A stretch of DNA of 45,000 nt from Cristatella mucedo (taxonomy: Eukaryota; Bryozoa; Phylactolaemata; Cristatellidae): positions 512,501-557,500 of the forward strand of contig WPIO01000137.1 in NCBI GenBank assembly GCA_009760855.2. Reading direction: 5' to 3'. A program made the translations under genes and the position numbers. Positions within the stretch are counted from its first letter, which is position 1. Each line of letters begins with the position of its first letter. This document shows positions 23,452 to 33,261 of the stretch, piece after piece. A model generated the notes under the pieces. The model did not search any database. It saw only the letters and a list, made by a program, of their open reading frames with translations, and was not told the origin of the DNA.

Positions 23452-23702
23452 TTTTAGTGTCAAAACTCTGAAGTCGATCCATTGCTTGACTGGTAGCCAG
23501 TGCAGGTCGGCGAGAAGTGGTGTGATGTGGCAACTGCGACGCTCACGACAGACAAGCCTAGCTGCGGAGTTTTGCACCGGTTGTAATCGCCTGATTGCAC
23601 ATGCCGGTAGGCCAGCAAGCAGTGAGTTACAGGAGTCAAGACGGGATGTCACAAATGCATGGACCAACTTAGAAGTGGTATCCTTGGCCAAACCAGCTGT
23701 TC
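23452..23702 (-). mobile_element. LINE-A internal fragment with A-rich 3' end
   Basis: The minus strand encodes DTTSKLVHAFVTSRLDSCNS and then LLADLHWLPVKQWIDFRVLT, a fully open piece of the RT C-terminal region. It lacks the rest of the ORF, the UTR, the hairpin and (ATT)n. Instead it ends after GTTTTGACACT in nine A residues (T run on the plus strand, 23448-23456). This is either a truncated insertion using an internal poly(A), or a fragment left by rearrangement. Confidence 0.85.
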
Positions 23703-24164
23703 AAACTTATTCCCGAGCACCACTCTCCACCAAAGTTCGTGGATTGGGCATCTCTCGAAAGAAGCCTAGCAAAATAGTAGGTACAGAGCGCATTTCCAGT
23801 ATTTTTTCTCTGCTTCAAGCCCACCCAACAAGTTCGCATGCGAGAGCTGCAGTTTATCACTCTGACGTAGCAGCCATGCAACTCACTGTAATATTGGGTG
23901 CCGCTCCTGAATTGTACCTGTAGAATGAGTCTTCGGTATTTGCAATAAACTCCTAATAAAGCAAAAATTGGAACTGTTTTTGATGACCATCACCTGGCTG
24001 AAATTGATTAACTGCCTGACCGTGATCAAAGCCACCCAGACAGCACCTGCTTTTTCAATTCTGCGAGGCCAGAGAGAACAGGCCTCAGAGTAGCCATCCG
24101 CAGCACTTATCCTCTATTAATTTCTAGAACCTCGCTGTCCACTCCAAGCAGCTCTTGAAACCTC
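23703..24164. other. unassigned DNA
   Basis: No recognised element. Open frame continuing from the LINE fragment on the plus strand is an antisense shadow. Confidence 0.4.
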
Positions 24165-24870
24165 TTGTAACGGAGTGAAATGTATCTCCGTCTGTAACTC
24201 CAAAAAGCCACAAGGACTAAGTGGGTATTAAGCAGGAGAGTCTTCTGTAGCGTGCTCGAAGCCCAAGTGACTTTCGGTGCACAGAATGGAGCTAAAAGAC
24301 TTCATATCACGTAAAAAAGTAAAAGTGAGAAACACAACTAAGTCCGGAGGGTAGTTGAGGTCGTTTGTAACACGGAAATAGCAGCTCAGGACGGCTGGGA
24401 AGGATGTGCCACTGTCGAGAGTAGGAGAGCAGGTGTCATTGCATACGAATCGTCGAAGTGAGTTCCACTGTCTCGGACCTGCCGAGCAAAAGCCTCTGTC
24501 GCCAACTGCCTTTAAGCGTTAGAATGGAGCAGCTAGTTAATTTTCCATTAATGATCTGACGGTACGGGGATGCTAAAACTGGTTCAGCTAGGCATGCAGG
24601 AGCCAAGCCTTGTGGGGTAAGTGTATGAATTTGTATCGATGCAACAGCTGATTGACCGGAAGCCATTGCAGCTCTTTCATCAAAGGAAACACGTGGCTGA
24701 ACCGCGTGGCATTTTTTGACCAGCCATGCAGCAGCCACATTCACCATCAGCTGCCGTGGAGGCAGCTCAATCAGCTCAGACCGAGGCAGAGCCAGAACGA
24801 GGCTCGTACGCGTTTCAGCAAGCAAGCAAGCATATTAGAAATGCGCTACTATTAGGTAGAGATCGAGCGC
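24165..24870 (-). mobile_element. LINE-B copy, 3' part (split by LINE-A)
   Basis: The minus strand shows ALPRSELIELPP, a frame-shifted LKELQWLPVNQ region, then LAPACLAEPVL and a C-terminal block equivalent to 'LAVPFLRLKTVGDRSFSSAG' of the 26690 copy. The 3' end is GTTACAGACGGAGATACAT near 24180-24198. Multiple frameshifts. The upstream part of the same reading lies on the far side of LINE-A at 26405-26520, so the two are best read as one interrupted element. Confidence 0.72.
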
Positions 24871-24904
24871 GTTGGTTAGCTGTGGAAGAGGTCTTCTACA
24901 TATA

Positions 24905-26404
24905 TCGAAGCCTCACACCTTACTAGTAAGTTCCAGTCTGGCTTTAGAGCTAATCACTCCACAGAGTCAGCATTGCTTCGGGTATACAACGACCTACTTA
25001 GGAATGCAGACATGGGTAGAGTGTCTCTGCTTGTTTTGCTTGATCTTTCGGCAGCTTTTGACACCATCGATCACAAAGTTCTTCTAGAGCGCCTCTCATC
25101 TCGCCTGGGCATCACTGGCACTGCTCTGCAGTGGTTCAGGTCCTATCTCAGTGGGAGACTCTAGAGTATTGACGTGAATGGACAAAGATCATCTGAAGTA
25201 CCTCTGAAATATGGAGTACCTCAGGGCTCAGTGCTAGGTACGGTTCTTTTCACGGTTTATACTCTGCCTCTTGCTGATGTGATTGCCAAGCACAATCTAG
25301 GCTTTCACTTCTATGCGGATGACACTCAGTTGTACCTTTGCTTTGATCCGTCCCAGCCTTCGAGCACCTCAAATTCTCTCAACTCAATTGCTGCATGCAT
25401 TGATGACATCCACACATGGATGGCAGCAAATTTTCTAAAACTTAACGATGATAAAACTAACTTACTTGTTATGGGCAAACCCAGTGTGATTCAGAAATTG
25501 GAAAGGCTGACACTCAAAATTGGCTCTGCCAGCATATCTCCAGTTGAATCAGCTCGAAATCTAGGTGTCATATTTCAAAGCAACCTCTCGTTAGACGACC
25601 ATATCAGCTCCACAGTCAAATCCGCCTATTTTCAGCTTCATAACATTGCTAAAATTCGGGCTTGTTTAGATAAGGATACCACGTCCAAGTTGGTGCGAGC
25701 ATTTGTGACATCCCGTCTCGACTTCTGCAACTCACTGCTTACTGTCCTACCAGCATGTGCGATCAGGCGATTGCAGCTGGTGCAAAACTCTGCAGCTAGA
25801 CTTGTCTGTCGTGAGCGTCGCAGTTGCCACATTACTCCACTTCTCGCCGACCTGCACTGGCTACCAGTCAAGCAACGGATTGACTTCATGGTTTTGTCGC
25901 TCACTTTTAGGTCCCTTCATTCTATGGCTCCAGCCTATCTTTCAGATATACTACCCCACCAGGCCAAGCATCGTACCACCCGCTTTTCGGAATCCAACAG
26001 TCTAGAAATACCTCGTACAAACCTTAAATCCTTTGGAGACCGTGCATTTAGTTCGTATGCTCCCAAAGCCTGGAACTCCCTGCCGACCTGCGTCAGAACA
26101 TCCCCTGACCTGACCACATTTAAAAGGAACCTAAAAACACACCTATTTAGGACAGCATTTAGCGGGTCCCTGTGATTTATCTTGATGTGCTTATGTGTGC
26201 TGACACCGTGCATGCTGCCACTAACCACATTTGCATGCTGACCCTGTGCATGTCACCCCTAACCATATTATTCATTTTGTTTGTTTTTCAAGCATGATTT
26301 TACTTACCATTCAATTGCATTTCACTTTGCAGCAAATGAAAAGCGCCTAGAGAGAGATTAATTTCTCTGAGGGTGCTTTATCAAGTGAGTTATTATTATT
26401 ATTA
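24905..26404 (+). mobile_element. LINE-A copy, young, longest in window
   Basis: The most complete LINE-A copy. It starts within RT motif 1 (SKFQSGFRANHSTESALLRV) and continues through DLSAAFDTIDH, the YADD box, the C-terminal domain, the stop at 26173-26175 and the 3' UTR. It ends with the hairpin (about 26338-26378) and an (ATT)n tail at 26390-26404. It lies inside an older LINE-B copy of opposite orientation. The left boundary is placed where LINE-A similarity starts, with an uncertainty of about 20 bp. Confidence 0.93.
24930..26175 (+). pseudogene. LINE-A reverse transcriptase, one nonsense codon
   Basis: A single frame codes for about 415 residues of L2/CR1-type RT, interrupted only by TAG at 25162-25164 where CAG is expected (SGRLQSID). 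The order is QSGFRANHSTE, LDLSAAFDTIDHK (about 25038-25076), ITGTALQWFRSYLSG, GVPQGSVLG (about 25216), then YADDTQLYL with catalytic aspartates at 25318-25323. LKLNDDKTNLLVMGK, ARNLGVIFQS, LVHAF-like LVRAFVTSRLDFCNS, HITPLLADLHWLPVKQR and FKRNLKTHLFRTAFSG follow. The N-terminal endonuclease is absent. It is the best reference in the window for the family's protein. Confidence 0.93.
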
Positions 26405-26520
26405 TTCTTAATGGAGCTTTCCAAATTTTAAGCTTGCATCAAAGTTGACACCTAAATTTCGAGCACGCGATGACAGTCGCACTACAGCATTAACAATATG
26501 ATGAGCAGTGTCTCCTAGTC
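26405..26520 (-). mobile_element. LINE-B fragment upstream of the split
   Basis: The minus strand reads ARNLGVNFDASLKFGKLH, the RT block that precedes the C-terminal part found at 24165-24870. It begins immediately after the (ATT)n tail of the LINE-A insert. Too short to date on its own. Confidence 0.6.
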
Positions 26521-26689
26521 ATGCCGCACGCGCACTCTTGTTGGGACCTACGAGTTCTAGCTCGGACGCAGCCAGGCCTGGCGCGAGATACCAGTCGCAA
26601 CGGTTTACAGCAAACTCATGTGACACGGCCACGTTCAGTAACAGTAAAAAAAAAAGTAAATCCGGGGTAAGCGGACCAAAACATGCTCA
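26521..26689. other. unassigned DNA
   Basis: Short stretch with an A run at 26646-26655, close to the LINE-B 3' end. Nothing else recognised. Confidence 0.4.
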
Positions 26690-27118
26690 TTTATGTATCT
26701 CCGTCGGTAACTTCACAAAGTCATAAAGACCACGTGGGTGTTACGCAGGAGAGTTTTGTATAGCGCACTCACAGCCTAAGCGGCTTTCGGTACGCATTCG
26801 GTAGCCAACAGACTTCGTCTCACGCAACAAAGAGAAAGTGGGAAGCATAGCAGAGTCAGGAGAGCAGTTGAGGTAGTGAGTAGCATAGAAGTAGCAGTTC
26901 AGGACCGCTGAGAAAGATGTGCCGTAGTCGGCAGTTGGAGAGTAGTTGTCGTTGCGTAAGAATTGTGGAAGAGAGTTCCACAGTCTAGGACCTGCAGAGC
27001 TAAAGCTTCTGTCGCCAACTGTCTTTAAGCGGAGGAATGGGACAGCTAATTTATTGTCCACACAGGACCTGAGGGGGCGAACAGGCTGAAACTGATGCAG
27101 CAGTTCAGCTAGGTACGA
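26690..27118 (-). mobile_element. LINE-B 3' end, relatively young
   Basis: The minus strand is open for over 100 codons, with YLAELLHQFQPVRPLRS then DNKLAVPFLRLKTVGDRSF and SSAGPRLWNSLPQFLRN, the usual C-terminal signature of CR1/L2 RT proteins. Similarity to the 24165 copy runs to ACGGAGATACAT (26692-26703), which may mark the family's 3' end. 5'-truncated at 27118, close to a SINE-1 insertion. The extra open residues past SLPQFLRN may be translated UTR. Confidence 0.78.
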
Positions 27119-27136
27119 ATGAGGCTCATTTGTATA

Positions 27137-27316
27137 GTGAGCCGTGATGGCACACTAGGTAAGGCGGTTGATTTTCACTACCTCGGGGGCCCCCGAGCTC
27201 GTGGGTTCGAATACTGCTTCAGGCGATCCTTTATCGCCGCTGCAAGCCACGGCGACAGTTGTAAAGGCTCTTCTGTCGCTATACGAAAGAGGCTTTTAAA
27301 TCAGCTAGTATTTTTC
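27137..27316 (+). mobile_element. SINE-1 copy (tRNA-derived)
   Basis: The A-box-like TGGCACACTAGGT (27148-27160) and B-box-like GGGTTCGAATA (27203-27213) form the clearest tRNA-like head of the family. The body has GTAAAGGCTCTTCTGTCGCT near 27261-27280 and GAGGCTTTTAAATCAGCTAG near 27289-27308, both shared with the other two copies. It ends in a T-rich segment. Confidence 0.8.
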
Positions 27317-27974
27317 ATTTATAAAATGCAGAAGAACCTTGATGGCTATCAATTCACTCGCATTTGGCAACAATGGATGGAAGCCTGCAGCTGCTGCGAT
27401 ATTCGAATCTAGTATGTACGGTTCGTGCAGCGCGAGCGTCTGACCCGCGCCGGCTATCACTCAGTACACAACGCCGTAACGTCACGGCTGCGGTTGGTTT
27501 ATGAGGCCGCTGGCGTTTATAGCCTTGCTATAGGCCTATAGGGGCCAGTTTACGGCATGGCATGCCGATATTTACGGCAGGTATTTACGCTTTTTTCTAG
27601 TGATTTACCTTGGATTACTATAGTTTATTGTAGATAAAGGAGGGGATGAGTCACAGGGGTGGCAATAGCTGCTGCACCTGAGGCGTTCGGGGTTAAGCTG
27701 TGCGTCGGACGCCACAGAGGCAAGCTGTGTTTTGGAGAGCTGCAGAGCCCGGGGCAGTAGTTGGCTAGGCGAGGATATATATTTCGGTTGGTTCCGGTGA
27801 CCAAGCTCCATTGCGTCGCGTTCTTTACCGGCTACACGAGGAGAACACTTCTGTGCTCGAAATAGTCAGCAACAAATCAGCTGCTGTTCAGGAGATTCAA
27901 CGACAGCCCGTAGCCCCAGTCTCTCTTGTCCTTAATCCTTTTTTTATATTGAATATTTTTCCTATTAATAAATT
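27317..27974. other. unassigned DNA
   Basis: A GC-richer piece (27415-27560) contains a CRE-like half-site, AACGTCACG, and a short GGCCTATAGGGGCC palindrome-like run at 27532-27545. No gene or repeat family identified. Confidence 0.35.
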
Positions 27975-28214
27975 GCTACAAAACTTCAAATCCTTTGGAG
28001 ACCGTGCCTTTAGTTTGCATGCTTCCAAAGCCTCGAATTCACTCTCAACTGACGTCCGACATTTCCCGATTTTTAAATGAAGCTAAAACACATCTTTTCT
28101 ACACCACTAGCCATTAGATCGCGCTTACTTTGCAGCAAATTTAAAGTGCCTACAAAGAGATTGAGTTCTCTGAGGGTGCCAAATCAAATGTATTATAATA
28201 ATAATTATTATTAT
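27975..28214 (+). mobile_element. LINE-A 3' end with UTR deletion
   Basis: Carries the coding block 'LxNFKSFGDRAFSLHASKAS' (27981-28040), a shortened UTR, the hairpin (28140-28180) and an ATT-rich tail to 28214. The two upstream UTR motifs are missing. Confidence 0.83.
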
Positions 28215-28390
28215 TCAGAGCATTCACTGGGTCGCTGTGAATTTTTCTATGTGTGTTTATGCTTGCTGGCGCTGTGCATTTTATCACTATACTTGTTGAC
28301 ACGGTTCATTTATCGGATTTACAAAGTGCCTAGAAAAATATTTAGTTCTCTGAGGGCCCCATACAAGTATATTATTATTATTATTATTAA
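28215..28390 (+). mobile_element. LINE-A 3' tail, second in tandem
   Basis: Starts at the last coding codons (CATTCACTGGGTCGCTGTGA, matching 'AFSGSL-stop'), with a shortened UTR, the hairpin at about 28322-28360 and (ATT)n to 28390. It directly follows another LINE-A tail in the same orientation, so one inserted at the other's tail. Confidence 0.83.
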
Positions 28391-28532
28391 CAACAATATA
28401 ATATAATTCATTTCTATGGCGCCTTCTAAGAGAACTTAATTTATATTCAGGCGCTTCATATGAGCCAATGGGCTCGAGCTGTCGACTTCGGTCAGACCTT
28501 CGTCGGGGCGAGCGCCTTAACCACTGGGCCGA
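28391..28532 (-). mobile_element. SINE-2 copy (tRNA-like head joined to LINE-A tail)
   Basis: The minus strand has an A-box-like TGGTTAAGGCGCTCG (28509-28523) and a B-box-like AGCTCGAGCCC (28470-28480). After a short linker comes the LINE-A hairpin sequence (GAAGCGCCTGAATATAAATT), then ATTAAGTTCTCTTAG and GGCGCC. The outer stem GGCGC(C) is kept while the inner stem is weaker than in LINE-A. The AT tail faces the LINE-A (ATT)n tail at 28390. Confidence 0.8.
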
Positions 28533-29035
28533 ACCTGGAGCGAGTATTTTCAGAACAGCCAAACTCTTAAAACTAAAATCAGAGCTAGTACGTCAGTTTA
28601 CGTCGGATTTTAGAGCTAAGTACTCCTAAGTGCCTGCTCGGCTGCGAGTGTATACTGAAATACTGGAGAACGCCGGCTTAGGTAGAGTTTCTCTGCTAGT
28701 TCTGATGGATCCTTCATAAGCTTTATGACCAATGACATACAAGTCCTTCTTGGGCGCCTATCGGTTCCTTTGTGCAGCACTGTTCGACGATTTAGCGCCT
28801 ACCTCAGTGGCATATGTCAAAGCATTGATTCCAACGTCCTGCTGTCATCCGGTGAGCGCTTAAAAGCATTTAGTGGCCGGGGCTGGTGCTCAGGTGGATC
28901 AGTTCATAATTTGGCGTCTCTTCCTTCCTTTGTAAGCATCAGGCACGGACTGGGCTTTAGTTTTAAGCAGATGACACGCATCTATACATGTTTTGTTTTT
29001 AATTTTCCTTTGCCTTAGAATGACAATGAAAGGTT

Positions 29036-29290
29036 TTCATAGTGCCTTGAGAGAAGTTAAACGCTTTCTGGGCACTTGACAGATGCTGTAAGATAAGAAT
29101 TTCAATAGGCACGGTGGTAAGATACACAGCGTCAGCACGCATAAGCACACAAATGTCAATTCACACGGACGCAGAAGTGAGAGGAGTCTGTGCGCTAGCA
29201 GCTTCATTTTATATGTAAAGTCAGATCTGGGAAGTCGTGACGTTTATCGTTCCAGGCTCCCAGCACGTGAAACGTACCCAAATCCCTGGC
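29036..29290 (-). mobile_element. LINE-A 3' end nested in an older LINE-A copy
   Basis: The minus strand shows the hairpin remnant (plus-strand GTGCCTTGAGAGAAGTTAAA from 29042) and UTR words (AGCGTCAGCACGCATAAGCA at 29128-29147). A diverged coding end reaches to about 29285. The tail is reduced to an A/T-poor stub. It separates plus-strand RT blocks of the surrounding copy. Confidence 0.65.
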
Positions 29291-29751
29291 AGCATGTACT
29301 GCTAACATTCGCACTTGCATGACAGCAAACTTTCTCAAGTTGACTGGCGACAACGTCAACTAAACAGTTATGCACAAATCCAAAGTCACTAATAAATTGA
29401 AAAAACTAACCATTGAAATCGGCTTGTCCAGAAAATCTGCCGCGCGGATTGTAGTTATCTTGTTCCAAATTGACTACTCACCCAATTACAATGTTAGCTC
29501 CTCTGTTAATCTTGTGACATGGAACTGAGCTATAACGTACAGCTACAAAAACAAATGTTTTCAGCTACGCAGCAATGCAAGCGTTCTTGGACATGAATAC
29601 TACATCCACGTTGGTCCATGCATTTGCGACATTTCATCCATACTTCTGTAATAAATTGTTTGTTGTTGTTCCTTCTGGTACAATAAGAAGCTGACTGGTA
29701 GAGTCGAACTCTGCAGGGAGACTTTCTGCTGTGAACGCAGCAAATGTCACA

Positions 29752-29922
29752 TTAAATAAATACTTCGCGATTTAAGAACCTCATTTGTTTATCGGCAGAA
29801 GAGCCTTAACGACTATGACCGTCGCTTGCATGTGACACAATAAAGAATAACCTACAGCATGATTCAAACCACGACCTCGGTCGTAAAGAGTGAGCACTTT
29901 ACCTCATTACACCATTTCCCAA
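29752..29922 (-). mobile_element. SINE-1 copy (tRNA-derived), nested
   Basis: The minus strand carries an A-box-like GGTGTAATGAGGTAAAG (29898-29914), a decayed B-box GGTTTGAATC (29861-29870), and the family body CTCTTCTGCCGATAAACAAA with ATGAGGTTCTTAAATCG after it. It lies inside the old LINE-A-related copy. Confidence 0.75.
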
Positions 29923-30405
29923 AAACCTCAGCAAAAAGCCAATACCAATTTGATTGATTTGGCTTCTCTTCCGTGGATCCAGTTTGTATTTTAGTCTCCA
30001 GTATTTCAGCCTCCAGCTGGAGCCTGAACTACTTTGTAATTAGCCATTTTCCATTGCACCAGATACCATTTTAATCTCTATTTTTAGCTGTGTCTAAAAT
30101 CAGCCTCAAATCCTCTGCAGACCGAGCTTTTAGTCCCGATATATTTCCAAAGCCTGGAATTCGCAATAGACTGCCTATACGACATCGCCTGACTGGAAAA
30201 ACTTCAAATCTGTCCCTCACAGCAGTTGTTCTGTTCTCGCGAAATGGTCTTTGTATTTGTACCGTTGCCCATGAAAGCTGTTCTAGAATGTATCAATAGA
30301 TGAGTAGTCAATTCTGAAGCTTTTTGCTCATGGTCGACGACCACACTGTCGTGGAACCAACGGTAAAACAATCTTCGGTAAAGGCTGTGTCTATGTATAC
30401 AGGAT

Positions 30406-30423
30406 ACACACACACACACACAC
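30406..30423. repeat. short (CA)n followed by TA-rich run
   Basis: Nine CA repeats, then CTGTAGATATATATATATTT. Simple-sequence DNA only. Confidence 0.9.
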
Positions 30424-31524
30424 CTGTAGATATATATATATTTATTTATTTACCTATTTATATTTACATCAACGTATTAGCCTGTATATAGTTGCCGCTG
30501 CTCTTTTGTCACTAGATCTGAGCAGTCTAGAGGCAAGTCTGCTACTGTTACCTACAAACTGTTGTCCCTCGGTATCGGATCACAGAGTACCTTGTGGCGG
30601 CCCATGAACGGTCCTCAGCGGCTGCAGATACTTTTTGTTTATCATCGGTTCTGAAGCGTTAAGTGCTCTTTCCCTCTGTTGAAACTCGATCTAGGGGCAG
30701 CTTTCTTAATGCTTCCTCTCGGCCATTTCGACGAAGACCAGTTCCGTATAAGTCAATAAGCAATCGGTGAAAAATCCGGTGACTTTGGTATCGGTGAGCC
30801 TCTAAAGAGACTGCTTCAGTTTTAGACGTGGCTTCCGTGGAACGTTTGCTGCCACTTCCTGATTCCTACAATAGCACCCGATTCACAAAGCTGACGTACA
30901 GAGTGATACTTCCAAGTACGTTTTTAGTCCTTGAATAGTGTGATCGGTTTACGGTCAGACTCCCTCGATTTTCGTTTCATAGAAATTCGTGAGTGCTAAA
31001 TTAGCCAGACTATGACTGCCGAGAGATTTATCATTCGCTGAGTCCACGAAGTTCCGTCGAGGTAGACAAAGCAGCGCCATCTTGCAGCACGACTGAAGTG
31101 CACCATCTTGCCTCGTGACAGAAGAAAGGACGGACTTTCTCACTTAAGTAGTAGAGATTACGGCTGAAAACCGATTATTTAATGATCCACGGTTTGGCAA
31201 TGCAAGAGCCGAAGCCAAGTAGTCTTCAGTCGGCTGTGCTCCCGGAAGGTGAGTGGAATTCAGCTCCGACTTTGAGCCACGAGAAGGTCATTGCGTGCTG
31301 CATCTAGGGTCAAGCAGCTGAGAGGCACTCTGGAAGCCATGCGAGAGCGTTTGCACGGTGCATGGCTTGTCGTAGAAGCCTCGGTCCTCGTCGAATCGGC
31401 TTCTCTCCCCTATGGATACGGACTTGCTACCTTGTGGAACGGGCATTCTTCGTTGCTGCCACGTTCGGCTACTGGCATACCTTTGGTTCTGCCATACTCG
31501 CATGTGCTTGGGTAGTGCTGCCCC

Positions 31525-31563
31525 TCGAGCCCTGGAATTGCTAGCTGCGATTCCAGGGCTCGA
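31525..31563. repeat. perfect 14-bp inverted repeat
   Basis: Arm 1 at 31525-31538 (TCGAGCCCTGGAAT) is exactly complementary to arm 2 at 31550-31563, with an 11-nt loop (TGCTAGCTGCG). GC-rich stem, no T run after it. It does not resemble the LINE-A hairpin. Confidence 0.9.
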
Positions 31564-32028
31564 CGAGCGTCATCAATGTTTACCGCTCGGCTGGAACTAG
31601 CGACGCTACGAGTTTCGTCTTGGGGGCTATTCTTATTGTGCGCACTAGTAGCCGCCGCACCGTTTGTAGAATAATTCATTTCGTATAGTCGCACGCTGCT
31701 TGAATCAAATGTCATCAACGAGTTCTACTGAATCCGCAACGTTTTTGTTTCCTTTTAAATGCAAGCTCACCAGTGCGCTACCAAAGCCACAGCGAAGCTT
31801 CTTTTGCCGCTTGGCTGACCGACCCCGATGCATTCTTCCACTGTTGATGACGGCGAGTGTCGGTTGCTTTCCTAAACTGTTTTCTTTTCCTGAAGTGAAA
31901 CGCTACATTTCAATTTTTCAATGCAATACTTCTATGCATTTCTTATATGATATTTATACCCTTTTTTGCCTAAATTTGCTCTTGTATATTTGCTAACAGC
32001 AGAGAATCAACCTGGATTCGAGCTGGAT

Positions 32029-32172
32029 TTGTCCAGCGGTTACGGTGCTCACTCCGACCAAGGTCTGGCTGAGGTCGTGGGCTCGAGCCCTGAGGCATAT
32101 GTGAAAAGCCTGAATAAAGGATTCAGTTCTCTTGGGGCGCTATGCAAATGAATTATATTTATATATATTTAT
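32029..32172 (+). mobile_element. SINE-2 copy (tRNA-like head joined to LINE-A tail)
   Basis: Head with an A-box-like GCGGTTACGGTGCTC (32036-32050) and a B-box-like GGGCTCGAGCC (32079-32089). The LINE-A-type tail from 32103 follows: AAAAGCCTGAATAAAGGATT, CAGTTCTCTTGGGGCGCTAT, then AAATGAATTATATTTATA. The last 60 bp align to the LINE-A hairpin with the same ATTxAGTTCTCT core. The A/T tail differs from LINE-A's strict (ATT)n. Confidence 0.8.
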
Positions 32173-33171
32173 AACCTCAGCTGCAATAATCACACAATTT
32201 TCATATTTGATGAATCGGACATATCCAATTTAACATAATTAATTGTCAACGCATCAGTTTCACATGCGTTGTGCTTGCTTTGGTCCATGCAGTGCCTTCT
32301 ATAATCGCTATGCCAAATGTGTTTTTCTGGATTTGATCAATCCGTCTGGTTTTTGTAGGTGCACGTCTTCTCATAGCTCGCCATTCAGAGAGGCCGTATT
32401 AATATCCATCTTCTGCACTTCCAGCTTTATTTCTGCAGCTATAGCAAGCATGACTCAGATCTAATTAAATTTTTATATATATTTATATATTATATATATA
32501 ATTTATAGATATATTTCCGTAAAATCAAAACCTCCTACCTGAGAATTTTTTGTATCCACTAGTTGTGTTTATAGTGATACAGACTCCGTCAGGATTCGGC
32601 TTCACTCTAATTAAAAACTTGCGGCCAATAGCATGCATTTAATTCGATAGTACTGTTTTATTATATGCAAATTGTCGCCATGCAGAAGCATTTCTTCTTC
32701 TAAAGTCAGTTGCCGTAAATGGGCTTTTCCCAAAGCAAATGGCTGCAAATGGCCATACGCAGTGCTGCCTCTGATCATCCTGAGTCCAGCGATTAGCAGC
32801 AGCCTGCAATACGTAGGCTTATACTGAATTACCTCACCAACGACAAGGAAGCCACCTATATAGACCTTGTATACCCACCAATTTACCTCTGTAGAGCACC
32901 TCGAGGTTCTGGTAGCACCCGGTAGAATCGGCCGCACTGTCTAGCACTAAAGGTTTTGGAACCGGTAGTTGAACTACTCAGGGTATCAGCAATTCAGCTG
33001 CTCTCTTCCGTCTGCTTCTGACAATTGTGTCTCTCTTGTGGCAGTCGCTGTAACCTCAGACTGATTGCGAGCCTGACCTATCTGTTCCGATTACACTTCT
33101 CTTAGCCCCAAAGAATTTGTCTTTTGGGTTCCGGTGTGCTTTTCATGCATTATTGAGCGTGATTCAGTGTG

Positions 33172-33172
<1 letters not shown>
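32173..33172. other. unassigned DNA
   Basis: AT-rich with a TA/TTTATA low-complexity run at 32470-32515. The 108-codon minus-strand frame at 32611-32937 shows no domain I recognise and could be chance or exon-like. Confidence 0.4.

Positions 33173-33259
<87 letters not shown>
33173..33259. repeat. (GT)n microsatellite
   Basis: About 87 bp of uninterrupted TG dinucleotides. A pure long TG/CA tract can adopt Z-DNA and is likely length-polymorphic. Confidence 0.97.

Positions 33260-33261
<2 letters not shown>

Larger units (their letters stand above)
28635..30225 (+). mobile_element. old LINE-A-related copy broken by two nested insertions
   Basis: Ordered plus-strand RT blocks are scattered through 1.6 kb. 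They are GRVSLLVLMDPS (28680-28715), AYLSGICQSID (28799-28831), RHGLGFSF plus a damaged YADD region (28943-29000), MTANFLKL (29320-29343) and KLTIEIGLSRKSAARIVVIL (29404-29463). TSTLVHAFATF (29610-29642) and LKSSADRAFSP (30105-30137) follow. Between them lie a reversed LINE-A 3' end (29036-29290) and a reversed SINE-1 (29752-29922). Many stops. No hairpin or tail is preserved at its right end. Confidence 0.7.
30226..32028. other. unassigned DNA
   Basis: Contains a short CA/TA simple repeat (30406-30440) and a perfect 14-bp inverted repeat (annotated separately). Otherwise mixed-composition DNA with overlapping open frames of 60-100 codons near 31290-31720 on both strands, none with a known domain. 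No transposon tail was found. Confidence 0.4.

Noticed and set aside
24436-24825. 130-codon minus-strand frame as a host gene
   Set aside because: Its parts match LINE-B C-terminal coding in shifted frames, so it is transposon relic.
27148-27213. A- and B-box motifs as a possible true tRNA gene
   Set aside because: No foldable tRNA cloverleaf with matched acceptor stem was seen, and the same sequence with its body recurs twice elsewhere, so it is a SINE.
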